Below are positions 1 to 7,292 of a stretch of DNA of 64,000 nt, piece after piece. Within the stretch, counting starts at the first letter, position 1, and each line of letters begins with the position of its first letter. The position numbers and the translations under genes are program-made. The notes under the pieces were generated by a model. It had not been told where the DNA came from, did no database searches, and worked only from the letters and a program-made list of their open reading frames with translations. This stretch comes from an uncultured Victivallales bacterium (GTDB taxonomy: Bacteria; Verrucomicrobiota; Lentisphaeria; Victivallales; UBA1829), in NCBI GenBank assembly GCA_944391115.1, contig CALXSJ010000008.1, forward strand, positions 90,590-154,589, read 5' to 3'.

Positions 1-1
1 C

Positions 2-538
2 GACGGCATGTGCGTGCTGGAATATGAACATCCCGAGTCGATCGGTTACATCGCACCGTTCTACGGCAACTTCGGCGTGATCCTGCGGGCTTATGCCTAT
101 CTTCTGACTCTCGGACGCAAAGGGCTGGTCCGCGTCAGCGAGAACGCCGTGCTCAACGCCAACTACATCATGGCTGCTCTGAAGCCTTATTATGAGCGCA
201 AATATGACCGCGTCTGCATGCACGAGTGCGTCTTTTCCGCATCGAAACAGGTGCGGGAGGGCGGCGTTCATGCGCTGGACGTGGCGAAGGCGCTGATTGA
301 CCGGGGCATTCATCCGCCGACCATTTACTTCCCGCTGATCGTGCCGGAGGCGCTGATGATCGAGCCGACCGAGACCGAGTCGCGGGAGGACATGGATGAC
401 TTCATCCGGGCGATGATCGAAATTGCGAAACTGGCGCAGGAGTCGCCCGAATCGCTGAAAGCGTGTCCGCTGACGATGCCCGTGAAGCGTCTGGATGAGA
501 CGACTGCCGCGCGCAAGCCCGATCTTGCCTGCCCCTGA
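2..538 (+). CDS. gcvPB: Glycine dehydrogenase (decarboxylating) subunit 2, C-terminal part
   Basis: This is the C-terminal end of the P-protein beta subunit of the glycine cleavage system. The complex decarboxylates glycine with PLP and passes the aminomethyl group to the H-protein lipoamide. The reading frame is open to the left window edge, so the visible 178 codons are a 3' fragment; the first in-frame ATG at 8 is internal. Family-typical stretches are visible: the segment around PFYGNFGVILRAYAY, SENAVLNANYI, and the end region HPPTIYFPLIVPEALMIEPTETES. The PLP lysine lies outside the window. A short TTTTTCC/GGAAAAA hairpin follows the stop. Confidence 0.93.
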   Translation, partial: DGMCVLEYEHPESIGYIAPFYGNFGVILRAYAYLLTLGRKGLVRVSENAVLNANYIMAALKPYYERKYDRVCMHECVFSASKQVREGGVHALDVAKALIDRGIHPPTIYFPLIVPEALMIEPTETESREDMDDFIRAMIEIAKLAQESPESLKACPLTMPVKRLDETTAARKPDLACP

Positions 539-539
539 C

Positions 540-560
540 TTTTTCCCGCGGAAAAATTTC
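540..560 (+). terminator. Weak terminator-like hairpin after gcvPB
   Basis: A 7-bp stem (540-546 with 550-556) and a 3-base loop follow the gcvPB stop by one base and are trailed by TTTC. The stem is AT-rich and the T-run is short, so termination is uncertain. Confidence 0.3.
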
Positions 561-566
561 TCCGAT

Positions 567-594
567 TTGCATTTTCCCCGGGAGAGGGTACATT
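567..594 (+). promoter_or_regulatory. Putative sigma70-type promoter for the STAS/kinase pair
   Basis: TTGCAT (567-572), a 16-bp spacer and TACATT (589-594) lie 56 bp upstream of the ATG at 650. The arrangement matches other promoters in this window. Confidence 0.45.
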
Positions 595-649
595 AATCGG
601 GATCATATGCTGGATTCCCGCAATCCAAGACTTTTTTTGGAGAAAAAAT

Positions 650-994
650 ATGGAACTGAAGGTAATTAAGGCGGACGGCGATTATACGCATGTGGCTCTC
701 TCCGGACGGCTCGATATCGACGGGGTCACTTCCGTGGAGGAAAAATTCACGAATGTCGTCAGCGCCAAGGGCAAACCGGCGATTGTGGATATGACGGAGG
801 TCGGTTTTATCGCTTCTCTGGGCATGCGCATGCTGCTGACCGCGGCGAAAGCGCTGCGCGCGAATGGAGCGAAGCTGGTCGTTTATAATCCGCAGCCCGT
901 CGTCCTGGAGGCGCTTCAGACTGCCGGATTTGCCGCGGTGATGCCCATAGAAAACGACTTTTCGAAAGCGCTGGCTCTTCTGCAGAATGTCTGA
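650..994 (+). CDS. STAS-domain anti-sigma factor antagonist
   Basis: The 114-residue protein is a single STAS domain, the usual size for SpoIIAA/RsbV-type antagonists. In partner switching the unphosphorylated antagonist captures an anti-sigma kinase; the kinase releases itself by phosphorylating a serine. The matching stretch here is VGFIASLGMRMLL, with Ser in the ASLGM motif near residue 57. The start is supported by GGAG about 8 bases upstream. The next gene is an HATPase kinase, so the two form the expected pair. No sigma factor or PP2C phosphatase lies beside them, so the target is unknown. Confidence 0.88.
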   Translation: MELKVIKADGDYTHVALSGRLDIDGVTSVEEKFTNVVSAKGKPAIVDMTEVGFIASLGMRMLLTAAKALRANGAKLVVYNPQPVVLEALQTAGFAAVMPIENDFSKALALLQNV

Positions 995-1034
995 TGACAA
1001 TGCGCTTTCCCCGATTGAGATGAGGAAAAACGGC

Positions 1035-1442
1035 ATGTCCGGCAGACTTGAGTTTCAGCTGCGCAACACTGTCGGGGATGTTTCCGTTTCCCTGCCTTTG
1101 ATCCGGCGTTTTGCGGCGGAATCCGGACTCGCGGGGCGTCAGGAATATGTTTTGATCTTGTCATATGAGGAACTTGCGACCAATATTGTAAAGTACGGAT
1201 TTGATGATGCAGCCATACACCGGATCCGAGTTCTGCTGGAGAATCATTCCAGAGGCGTCAGCCTTACGCTGATGGATGACGGTCATGAATTCGATCCATG
1301 CCGCGCGCCTGTTCCGGAATTTTCTCCGGATCCTGCGTCGGGGGCGCCTGGCGGCGCGGGGCTTCGTCTTGTAAGGAAGATGGCGCGTTCCATGCAGTAT
1401 TCCCGCGAAAACGGATGGAATGTTGTCAAAGTTCTGATTTAG
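1035..1442 (+). CDS. Anti-sigma factor serine kinase (RsbW/SpoIIAB-like HATPase)
   Basis: This is a compact GHKL-type ATPase that should phosphorylate the neighbouring STAS antagonist. The N-box is YEELATNIVKYGF, the G1 box is DDGHEFDP, and the glycine-rich lid is GGAGLRLVRKM. The ATG at 1035 is chosen because GAGG sits 9 bases upstream, giving 135 residues. An alternative ATG at 987 overlaps the STAS stop and would add 16 residues without a clear Shine-Dalgarno. The fold and catalytic boxes look intact. Membership of a stress, biofilm or envelope switch cannot be decided from this locus. Confidence 0.85.
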   Translation: MSGRLEFQLRNTVGDVSVSLPLIRRFAAESGLAGRQEYVLILSYEELATNIVKYGFDDAAIHRIRVLLENHSRGVSLTLMDDGHEFDPCRAPVPEFSPDPASGAPGGAGLRLVRKMARSMQYSRENGWNVVKVLI

Positions 1443-1448
1443 CCTGTT

Positions 1449-1532
1449 GCACGAGTGGCGGAACGGCAGACGCGCCGGATTTAGGTTCCGGTTTCGCAAG
1501 AAGTGCAGGTTCAAGTCCTGTCTCGTGCACCA
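1449..1532 (+). tRNA. tRNA-Leu (anticodon UAG)
   Basis: The acceptor stem GCACGAG (1449-1455) pairs with CTCGTGC (1522-1528), followed by discriminator A and an encoded CCA (1530-1532). The anticodon stem CCGGA/TCCGG encloses TTTAGGT, placing anticodon TAG at 1482-1484, which reads CUA. A long variable arm and the T-loop GTTCAAGTCC are present, as expected for a class II leucine tRNA. Confidence 0.97.
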
Positions 1533-1559
1533 TTTTCCGCATTGCAATTGTTTTCCTGC

Positions 1560-2489
1560 TCAGTGCTCCCTGACCGATTCCAGCGGGATATGCACGGACG
1601 GCGTGAAGGGGCTGGAGGAATCCAGATGAGGATGACGCTGGTCGTCGAAGAAAATATGCGGGCGGAGAATGGAAAGGATGCGCCCCTTGTCCATGCCTCC
1701 GAGGAAGAAGGTCTGGTCCACGGGGATGTCCCACTTGCGCAGCGTGGTGACCACCCGTTCATGAGCGGGCGCGGAGCGGGCCGTCACAATCGCCATTTTC
1801 ATATAGCGTTGATATTTCGGATCGCTTTTGAGCCGTTCATCCTCCAGCTTGTGGAGTTTCGCCAGTTTGGAGAAGAGATCGGCCAGGGGACCGGGAGCAT
1901 GCGGGATCATGGCTTTTTCCGTTTCCGCGGAATAAAATTTTTCGATGCCTTCCTTCTGATAGACCTCTTCGGCGCTGGAATCGGCAATCACGCCGTCGAA
2001 GTCGAATGCGATGCAGAGTCCGGGATTGCCGGGATCGTCCTCGGCCGCGCTGGCGAGAACCTGCCCCGCGGGATAGCCTTCCTTCATCGCCTGGCGGACA
2101 TCGCTGGAATTGGCGGAGAGGAAGAGCGAAACGTTGTAGGCCGGAATGTATTTGAACGGGGAGTCGCCGGTGGTGAATGCCGCCCGGATGATGTTGAGAC
2201 CGTAGTGCTGAATGGAATAGAAGACGCGCAGTCCGGTGTCCGGATCATTATGGCTGAGAAGGACAACCTCGATCGGCTGAGTGTCGGGGAAAAACTGGTT
2301 CATCGCCAGCAGACGCTTTACAAAGGGAAACGCCACGCCGGTGTTGAGAATGTCATGCTGATGCTCATACTGATAGTCCCGGTATGCGTTCAGCCCCTGC
2401 TTGCGGAAAACGCTGTCTGCCTCGTCCAGCTGGAAAAGGGCGCTGGACGCCACTCCGATCACCAGTTTCTCTTCAATTTTATACGCCAT
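1560..2489 (-). CDS. Cytosolic 5'-nucleotidase (NT5C1-like)
   Basis: The protein resembles the cytosolic 5'-nucleotidase 1 family, which dephosphorylates nucleoside monophosphates such as AMP. Family-type stretches are VVLLSHNDPDTGLRVFYSIQHYGL, TTGDSPFKYIPAYNVSLFLSAN near residues 105-126, and the HAD-like core FDFDGVIADSS near residue 165 with a second acidic motif HIFFDDQRHP near 275. Length (309) is typical. It is the last gene of the rml/manC cluster, 20 bp after manC. Nucleotidyl donors yield NMPs downstream of glycosyl transfer, so a clean-up role is possible. The gene runs towards tRNA-Leu and ends 27 bp from it. Confidence 0.82.
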   Translation of the reverse strand: MAYKIEEKLVIGVASSALFQLDEADSVFRKQGLNAYRDYQYEHQHDILNTGVAFPFVKRLLAMNQFFPDTQPIEVVLLSHNDPDTGLRVFYSIQHYGLNIIRAAFTTGDSPFKYIPAYNVSLFLSANSSDVRQAMKEGYPAGQVLASAAEDDPGNPGLCIAFDFDGVIADSSAEEVYQKEGIEKFYSAETEKAMIPHAPGPLADLFSKLAKLHKLEDERLKSDPKYQRYMKMAIVTARSAPAHERVVTTLRKWDIPVDQTFFLGGMDKGRILSILRPHIFFDDQRHPHLDSSSPFTPSVHIPLESVREH

Positions 2490-2509
2490 GGGAATTCATC
2501 CTTCTTCGC

Positions 2510-3607
2510 TCATATGTATTTTTGTTTTTCTTTTTCGGCTGCGAGTTTCCGCAGCAGCAGCTTGATTTTTTCCGTGCTGGACGAGGGCGCGACCAGCGTC
2601 ACGTCCGGAGTCTGAATCACGACCATTTCCCGGAGATCAATTCCTGCGATCAGGCGATTTTCATCTTCGGAAAATACGATGCAGTCCCGGCAGTCCAGCA
2701 ATTCCGCCGAAGCGTGTATGACATTGTTGTCGGCATCGGCGGAGAAGTGATTGCGCAGGGAGGTCCAGTTCCCGATATCGTCCCATCCGAATTCCGCTTC
2801 CAGCATCAGAGTTCCGGACGCGTGTTCCATAATCGCGTAATCGAAGGAGATCTTCGGGAGTTCTGCAAATGCCTGCCTGCATTCCGGAGAGAATGTTTCC
2901 GCTGTCCAGACGCGCGCCGTATTTTCCGCAAAGCGGCAGAGTTCCGGAGTTTGAAGATGCATCTCCTCCAGAATGGTTTTCACGGAAAAGACAAACATTC
3001 CGCTGTTCCATTTGCAATTGCCTTGCGCAAGCATCTGCTGCGCCTTTTCCTTGGAAGGTTTTTCCGTGAAACATTTTACTTCAGAAAATTTTCTGCCGGA
3101 TCGGTGCAGCGGCTTTCCGCATACAATATACCCGTAATTGGGACTTGGTTCGGAAGGGGTGATTCCAAGTGTCACGACGGCATGCCGTCCTGCTGCCGTG
3201 TCGGCACAGGCTTGCAAGTCAGCGATCATCGCCTGCTGATTGACGATCAGATGATCCGCCGGCAGAAGAATCATCAGCGCGTCTTCAGATGCCGCGTATG
3301 CCTTGACGATTCCCGCCGCGAGCGCAACGCACGGCGCGGTATCCCTGGCGCACGGTTCTCCGATGACATGCTCTTCCGGAAGCTGGGGGAGGAGCGCCCG
3401 GATATGGGCGGTATACTCTTCATTCGTGACAATGAGAATATTTTCCGGCGGAACCAGTCCCTGAAGGCGGAGAACGGTCTGTTCAATCAGCGGGGCGTTG
3501 CCGAACAGCTTTTTCAGCTGTTTCGGGTGCGCGGCGCGGCATTCCGGCCAGAACCGTTCTCCGCGGCCGCCCGCCATGATGACAGCATAAATGTTTTTCC
3601 CCATCAT
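2510..3607 (-). CDS. manC: Mannose-1-phosphate guanylyltransferase
   Basis: The enzyme makes GDP-mannose from mannose 1-phosphate and GTP. The N-terminus carries the nucleotidyltransferase signature VIMAGGRGERFWPECR with the following HPKQL, and ITNEEY- and PADHLI-type motifs follow (IVTNEEYT, LLPADHLI). FTEKPSKEKAQQ and the WNSGMFVF stretch are also present. At 365 residues it has only the transferase domain and its beta-helical tail, without the phosphomannose isomerase domain of bifunctional ManC. Its ATG overlaps the rmlD stop by 4 bases, indicating translational coupling. GDP-mannose can feed mannosylation or conversion to GDP-fucose and GDP-rhamnose; no such converting enzyme is in the window. 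Confidence 0.93.
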   Translation of the reverse strand: MMGKNIYAVIMAGGRGERFWPECRAAHPKQLKKLFGNAPLIEQTVLRLQGLVPPENILIVTNEEYTAHIRALLPQLPEEHVIGEPCARDTAPCVALAAGIVKAYAASEDALMILLPADHLIVNQQAMIADLQACADTAAGRHAVVTLGITPSEPSPNYGYIVCGKPLHRSGRKFSEVKCFTEKPSKEKAQQMLAQGNCKWNSGMFVFSVKTILEEMHLQTPELCRFAENTARVWTAETFSPECRQAFAELPKISFDYAIMEHASGTLMLEAEFGWDDIGNWTSLRNHFSADADNNVIHASAELLDCRDCIVFSEDENRLIAGIDLREMVVIQTPDVTLVAPSSSTEKIKLLLRKLAAEKEKQKYI

Positions 3608-4464
3608 AATCCTTTTTCCGGAAATTCCTTTGCGAGAAATTCCGCCAGCGCCTGTCTCCAGTCCGGCATGGGAGCAAGACCGCTCAGGCGCAGCATCATT
3701 TTTTCCAGACGCGAGTTGGCCGGCCGCGGCGCAGGCCGCGGGAATTCCGCTGTGGAACAGGGAAGGACCTTCTGAGAGACTCCCGTCAGGAGGAAGATTT
3801 CCAGTGCGAAGTCATACCAGGAGGCTTCGCCTTCGCAGGTCATGTGAAATGTGCCGGTCAATTCCGGGCGGAGCAGAATTTCCCGGAGTTTCCGTGCAAC
3901 GGCAAGCGTGCTGGTCGGATTGCCGATCTGGTCGCTGACGACTTTCAGCTCCGGACGCGTTCCGTCGGCAAGTTTCAGCATCGTGTGCACAAAACTTGGT
4001 CCTCCTGCGCCATACAGCCATGAAATTCGGGCAATCACGTGATTCGGACAGTGATGCCGGATCATCTCCTCGCCTGCGAACTTGCTCTGACCATATACCG
4101 TGTGTCCGCCGCCGGCATGGTCGAATTCCGTGTAGGGGCGGTCGGAAGCTCCGTCGAATACGTAGTCTGTGGAAATCGCGATCAGGCGGATCCCGTTCCT
4201 GGCGCACGCGGAGGCGACGTTTGCCGAACCGAGGGCGTTCAGCCTGTATGCAAGATCGCATTCCGTTTCGCATTTGTCCACGGCTGTCATTGCCGCGCAG
4301 TGAATCACGGCGTCCGGCGCGCAGTCCCGGATGACTTCATTGATCCCGTGCTCATCGGTGATATCCGCCTCCGGCAGGTCGGTGGGGATCATCTGGAATT
4401 CGGAGAGCTCTGCGCAGAGTGTGCGTCCGAGCATTCCTCTGCCGCCGGTAAGGAGAATTTTCAC
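3604..4464 (-). CDS. rmlD: dTDP-4-dehydrorhamnose reductase
   Basis: This enzyme catalyses the last step of dTDP-L-rhamnose synthesis, the NAD(P)H-dependent reduction of dTDP-4-keto-L-rhamnose. The N-terminal Rossmann motif is LLTGGRGMLGRTL, and the SDR catalytic pair is visible as YGQSKFAGE (Tyr-x-x-x-Lys) near residue 128. STDYVFDGASDRPYTE is the family hallmark upstream of it. Length (286) is usual. The start overlaps the rmlC stop by 4 bases (ATGA) and its stop overlaps manC likewise. Confidence 0.95.
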   Translation of the reverse strand: MKILLTGGRGMLGRTLCAELSEFQMIPTDLPEADITDEHGINEVIRDCAPDAVIHCAAMTAVDKCETECDLAYRLNALGSANVASACARNGIRLIAISTDYVFDGASDRPYTEFDHAGGGHTVYGQSKFAGEEMIRHHCPNHVIARISWLYGAGGPSFVHTMLKLADGTRPELKVVSDQIGNPTSTLAVARKLREILLRPELTGTFHMTCEGEASWYDFALEIFLLTGVSQKVLPCSTAEFPRPAPRPANSRLEKMMLRLSGLAPMPDWRQALAEFLAKEFPEKGL

Positions 4465-5033
4465 AGCAGATACTCCTTGTCATAATAGTCAAAGACCTCC
4501 GCATCGGCGAGGAACGGATTTTTCGTATCCTTTTCGGACAGGATGAAGGACTCCGCATTGACACGCCAGTTTATGCCGAGAGCGGGATCGTTCCAGGCGA
4601 TTCCCCGCTCGTGCGACGGCATGTAGCGGTTGTCGCACTTGTAGGCGAAAAGCGCCTCTTCGGTCAGGACGACGAATCCGTGCGCAAATCCGCGCGGCAC
4701 AAAAAGCTGGCGCTTGTTTTCCCCGGAGAGTTCAACGGCGACATGCTTTCCGAAGGTCGGGGAGCCTCTGCGAATGTCGACTGCGATATCAAGGACTCCG
4801 CCCTGTATCACGCGAACCAGTTTCGCCTGCGTGTAAGGCGGCGCCTGAAAATGCAGGCCGCGCAGCACGCCGAAACGGGATTTCGATTCATTATCCTGCA
4901 CAAAATCTGCAGGAATTCCATTTTTTGCGTAAGCTTCCCTGTTCCAGGATTCAAAAAAATAACCGCGCGCATCCCCGAAGACTTTCGGTTCAAGAATGAG
5001 AACTCCTTCAATTCCCGTTTGAATCACATTCAT
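4461..5033 (-). CDS. rmlC: dTDP-4-dehydrorhamnose 3,5-epimerase
   Basis: This cupin-fold enzyme epimerises C3 and C5 of dTDP-4-keto-6-deoxyglucose. It shows FGDARGYFFESWN near residue 20, the FVQDNESKSRFGVLRGLHFQ segment with the catalytic His of GLHFQ, and FVPRGFAHGF further on. Length (190) fits the family. The gene begins 6 bp after the rmlA stop and overlaps rmlD by 4 bp. Confidence 0.95.
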   Translation of the reverse strand: MNVIQTGIEGVLILEPKVFGDARGYFFESWNREAYAKNGIPADFVQDNESKSRFGVLRGLHFQAPPYTQAKLVRVIQGGVLDIAVDIRRGSPTFGKHVAVELSGENKRQLFVPRGFAHGFVVLTEEALFAYKCDNRYMPSHERGIAWNDPALGINWRVNAESFILSEKDTKNPFLADAEVFDYYDKEYLL

Positions 5034-5039
5034 GGAACT

Positions 5040-5909
5040 TCATGTCTCCTGGATCAGGCGCATCACATATGCGCCGTATTCGGTTTTCAGCATGTCTTTG
5101 ACGCTTGCGCGGAGCTCTTCCCGCGTCATCCAGCCGTTTGCATAGGCGATTTCCTGAAGACAGGCGATCTGAAGCCCCTGCCTCGTTTCAATGGTCCGGA
5201 TAAAATTTGCCGCGTCAAGAAGACTTTCATGCGTTCCGGTATCCAGCCACGCATAACCGCGCTTGAGTTTTTCCACATGCAGCTCGCCGCGGTGCAGATA
5301 TTCATTGTTCACACTGGTGATTTCCAGTTCGCCCCGGGCGGAAGGTTTGATGTTTTTTGCGATTTCCACCACGTCGTTGTCATAGAAATAGAGTCCGGTG
5401 ACGGCAAAATTCGATTTCGGCTTTTCCGGTTTTTCCTCAATGGAGATTGCTTTCCCCTCCTTATCAAATTCCACGACCCCGAAACGCTCCGGATCGCTCA
5501 CATAGTAGCCGAATACCGTTGCCCCCTTTTTTCTCGCGGCGGCTTCGCGCAGAAGCATGCTGAGGTTCGCACCGTAGAAAATATTGTCCCCGAGCACCAG
5601 TGCGACGGAGTCTGTTCCGATGAACGATTCCCCGATCAGAAACGCCTGCGCCAGACCGTCCGGCGAAGGCTGGACCTCATAGGAAAGGCGGATCCCGAAT
5701 TTCGAACCGTCTCCGAGAAGCCGGACGAAGCCGCTCTGATCCTTCGGCGTTGTGATGACAAGAATTTCCCGGATGCCCGCCAGCATCAGGACGGAGAGCG
5801 GATAATAGATCATCGGCTTGTCATAGACCGCCAGAAGCTGCTTGGAGACTCCCTGCGTAATCGGATGCAGGCGCGTTCCCGCGCCGCCCGCCAGTACAAT
5901 TCCTTTCAC
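5040..5909 (-). CDS. rmlA: Glucose-1-phosphate thymidylyltransferase (GTG start)
   Basis: The enzyme makes dTDP-glucose from glucose 1-phosphate and dTTP. The first residues after the proposed GTG start are [21 protein letters not shown], the canonical nucleotide-binding loop; [17 protein letters not shown] follows. An upstream in-frame ATG at 5996 would add 29 residues unlike the family, so the GTG at 5909 is preferred. It overlaps the rmlB stop as GTGA. The resulting 289 residues match the usual length. Confidence 0.93.
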   Translation of the reverse strand: MKGIVLAGGAGTRLHPITQGVSKQLLAVYDKPMIYYPLSVLMLAGIREILVITTPKDQSGFVRLLGDGSKFGIRLSYEVQPSPDGLAQAFLIGESFIGTDSVALVLGDNIFYGANLSMLLREAAARKKGATVFGYYVSDPERFGVVEFDKEGKAISIEEKPEKPKSNFAVTGLYFYDNDVVEIAKNIKPSARGELEITSVNNEYLHRGELHVEKLKRGYAWLDTGTHESLLDAANFIRTIETRQGLQIACLQEIAYANGWMTREELRASVKDMLKTEYGAYVMRLIQET

Positions 5910-6976
5910 TGCACACCTCCAGTGCCGAGCCGTTCGCGGTGATAAGTGCCTTCCTGCACATGTTTGCACCAGGTGAAGCGGTGGTCGAGATACCACTGCA
6001 CGGTTTTCCGGATGCCGCTTTCAAAGGTTTCGAGCGGCTTCCAGCCCAGTTCGCGCCCGATTTTCGCTGCGTCGATCGCATAACGCAGATCATGGCCGGG
6101 GCGGTCGGTCACAAAGGTGATCTGTTTCGAATAGGATTTGCCGTCCGCGCGCGGCTGAAGTTCGTCGAGGATTTCACAGATCTTGCGGACGACCTCAATG
6201 TTTTTCTTCTCATTGTGCCCTCCGATATTGTAGGTCTCGCCGGGAACGCCCCGTGTCGCCACCAGATACAGGGCGCGCGCATGGTCTTCCACATAGAGCC
6301 AGTCGCGGATCTGCGCCCCCGTGCCGTAGACGGGGAGCGCCTTGCCGTCCAGCGCGTTGAGGATGACCAGGGGAATCAGCTTCTCCGGGAAGTGGTAAGG
6401 GCCGTAGTTGTTGGAGCAGTTCGTGACGAGGGTCGGAAGCTGGAACGTGCGTTTCCAGGCCCGGACCAGATGATCGCTTGCCGCTTTGCTCGCGGAATAC
6501 GGCGAAGACGGCGCGTAGGGGGTTGTCTCCCGGAAAAAATCACCGGGGCCTTTCAGGTCGCCGTAGACCTCGTCCGTGGAGATATGATGGAAGCGGAAAC
6601 GTTTTTTCGCCCCTTCATCGAGTGTGCGGTGATATTTGCGCGCGGCTTCGAGCAGCGTATAGGTTCCGACGATATTGGTCTGAATGAATTCTCCGGGACC
6701 GTCGATGGAACGGTCCACATGGGATTCCGCTGCCAGATGCATGACGATGTCCGGACGGAAATCCGCAAAGATGCGGTCCATCGCGGATTTGTCGCAGATG
6801 TCCGCTTTTTCGAAGCGGAAGCGCGGATCGGCGGAAACGCTTTCCAGAGATTCCAGATTGCCCGCATAGGTCAGCTTGTCAACGACACAGACACGGTCCT
6901 CCGTATTCCCGATGATATGGCGCACGACGGCCGAACCGATGAATCCGGCGCCGCCTGTAACTATAATTCTGTTCAC
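5906..6976 (-). CDS. rmlB: dTDP-glucose 4,6-dehydratase
   Basis: This extended SDR converts dTDP-glucose to dTDP-4-keto-6-deoxyglucose using tightly bound NAD+. The sequence shows [15 protein letters not shown] at the N-terminus, [12 protein letters not shown], the active-site region STDEVYGDL, and [14 protein letters not shown] with the catalytic Tyr-x-x-x-Lys. Length (356) is typical. It is the first gene of the cluster. A near-consensus promoter lies at 7014-7041, so rmlBACD-manC-nucleotidase is read as one operon. Confidence 0.96.
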   Translation of the reverse strand: MNRIIVTGGAGFIGSAVVRHIIGNTEDRVCVVDKLTYAGNLESLESVSADPRFRFEKADICDKSAMDRIFADFRPDIVMHLAAESHVDRSIDGPGEFIQTNIVGTYTLLEAARKYHRTLDEGAKKRFRFHHISTDEVYGDLKGPGDFFRETTPYAPSSPYSASKAASDHLVRAWKRTFQLPTLVTNCSNNYGPYHFPEKLIPLVILNALDGKALPVYGTGAQIRDWLYVEDHARALYLVATRGVPGETYNIGGHNEKKNIEVVRKICEILDELQPRADGKSYSKQITFVTDRPGHDLRYAIDAAKIGRELGWKPLETFESGIRKTVQWYLDHRFTWCKHVQEGTYHRERLGTGGVQ

Positions 6977-7292
6977 CGGAATATTCCTCCCAGATTGTTT
7001 TTACTTCTCAGTTAATATAAAGCCCATCGAAAGGATGTCAACTTTTCCTCCCGAAAAAGGAATGGTTTTTCCCGTGACGGCTTTGCCGCGATGCATCCGG
7101 GATGAGGGAGTTTCCCAGATGAAAAAGGCGGGGCATTTTTGCGCCCCCTCCGGAGGAGTTTTCCGTCATCGGCTGACGCTTGATCTTATTTTCAAGACTT
7201 TTTCATTTTCATGCTTGAAAAACGTTGAATTCAGATTCAAATTATAAGAATCGGATTCCTTCATGAAAAGCTGAACGGGACGGGTTCTGAGA
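6977..7292. other. 316-bp divergent intergenic region
   Basis: This stretch separates rmlB (minus) from the AsmA-like gene (plus). It holds the rml promoter at 7014-7041 and AT-rich DNA with several TTCAA/TTGAA words near 7193-7246. No further coding signal or RNA gene is apparent. Confidence 0.5.
7014..7041 (-). promoter_or_regulatory. Strong sigma70-type promoter of the rml operon
   Basis: On the minus strand TTGACA (7041-7036) is followed by a 16-bp spacer and TATATT (7019-7014), about 38 bp before the rmlB ATG. The -35 box is a perfect consensus. Confidence 0.75.
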
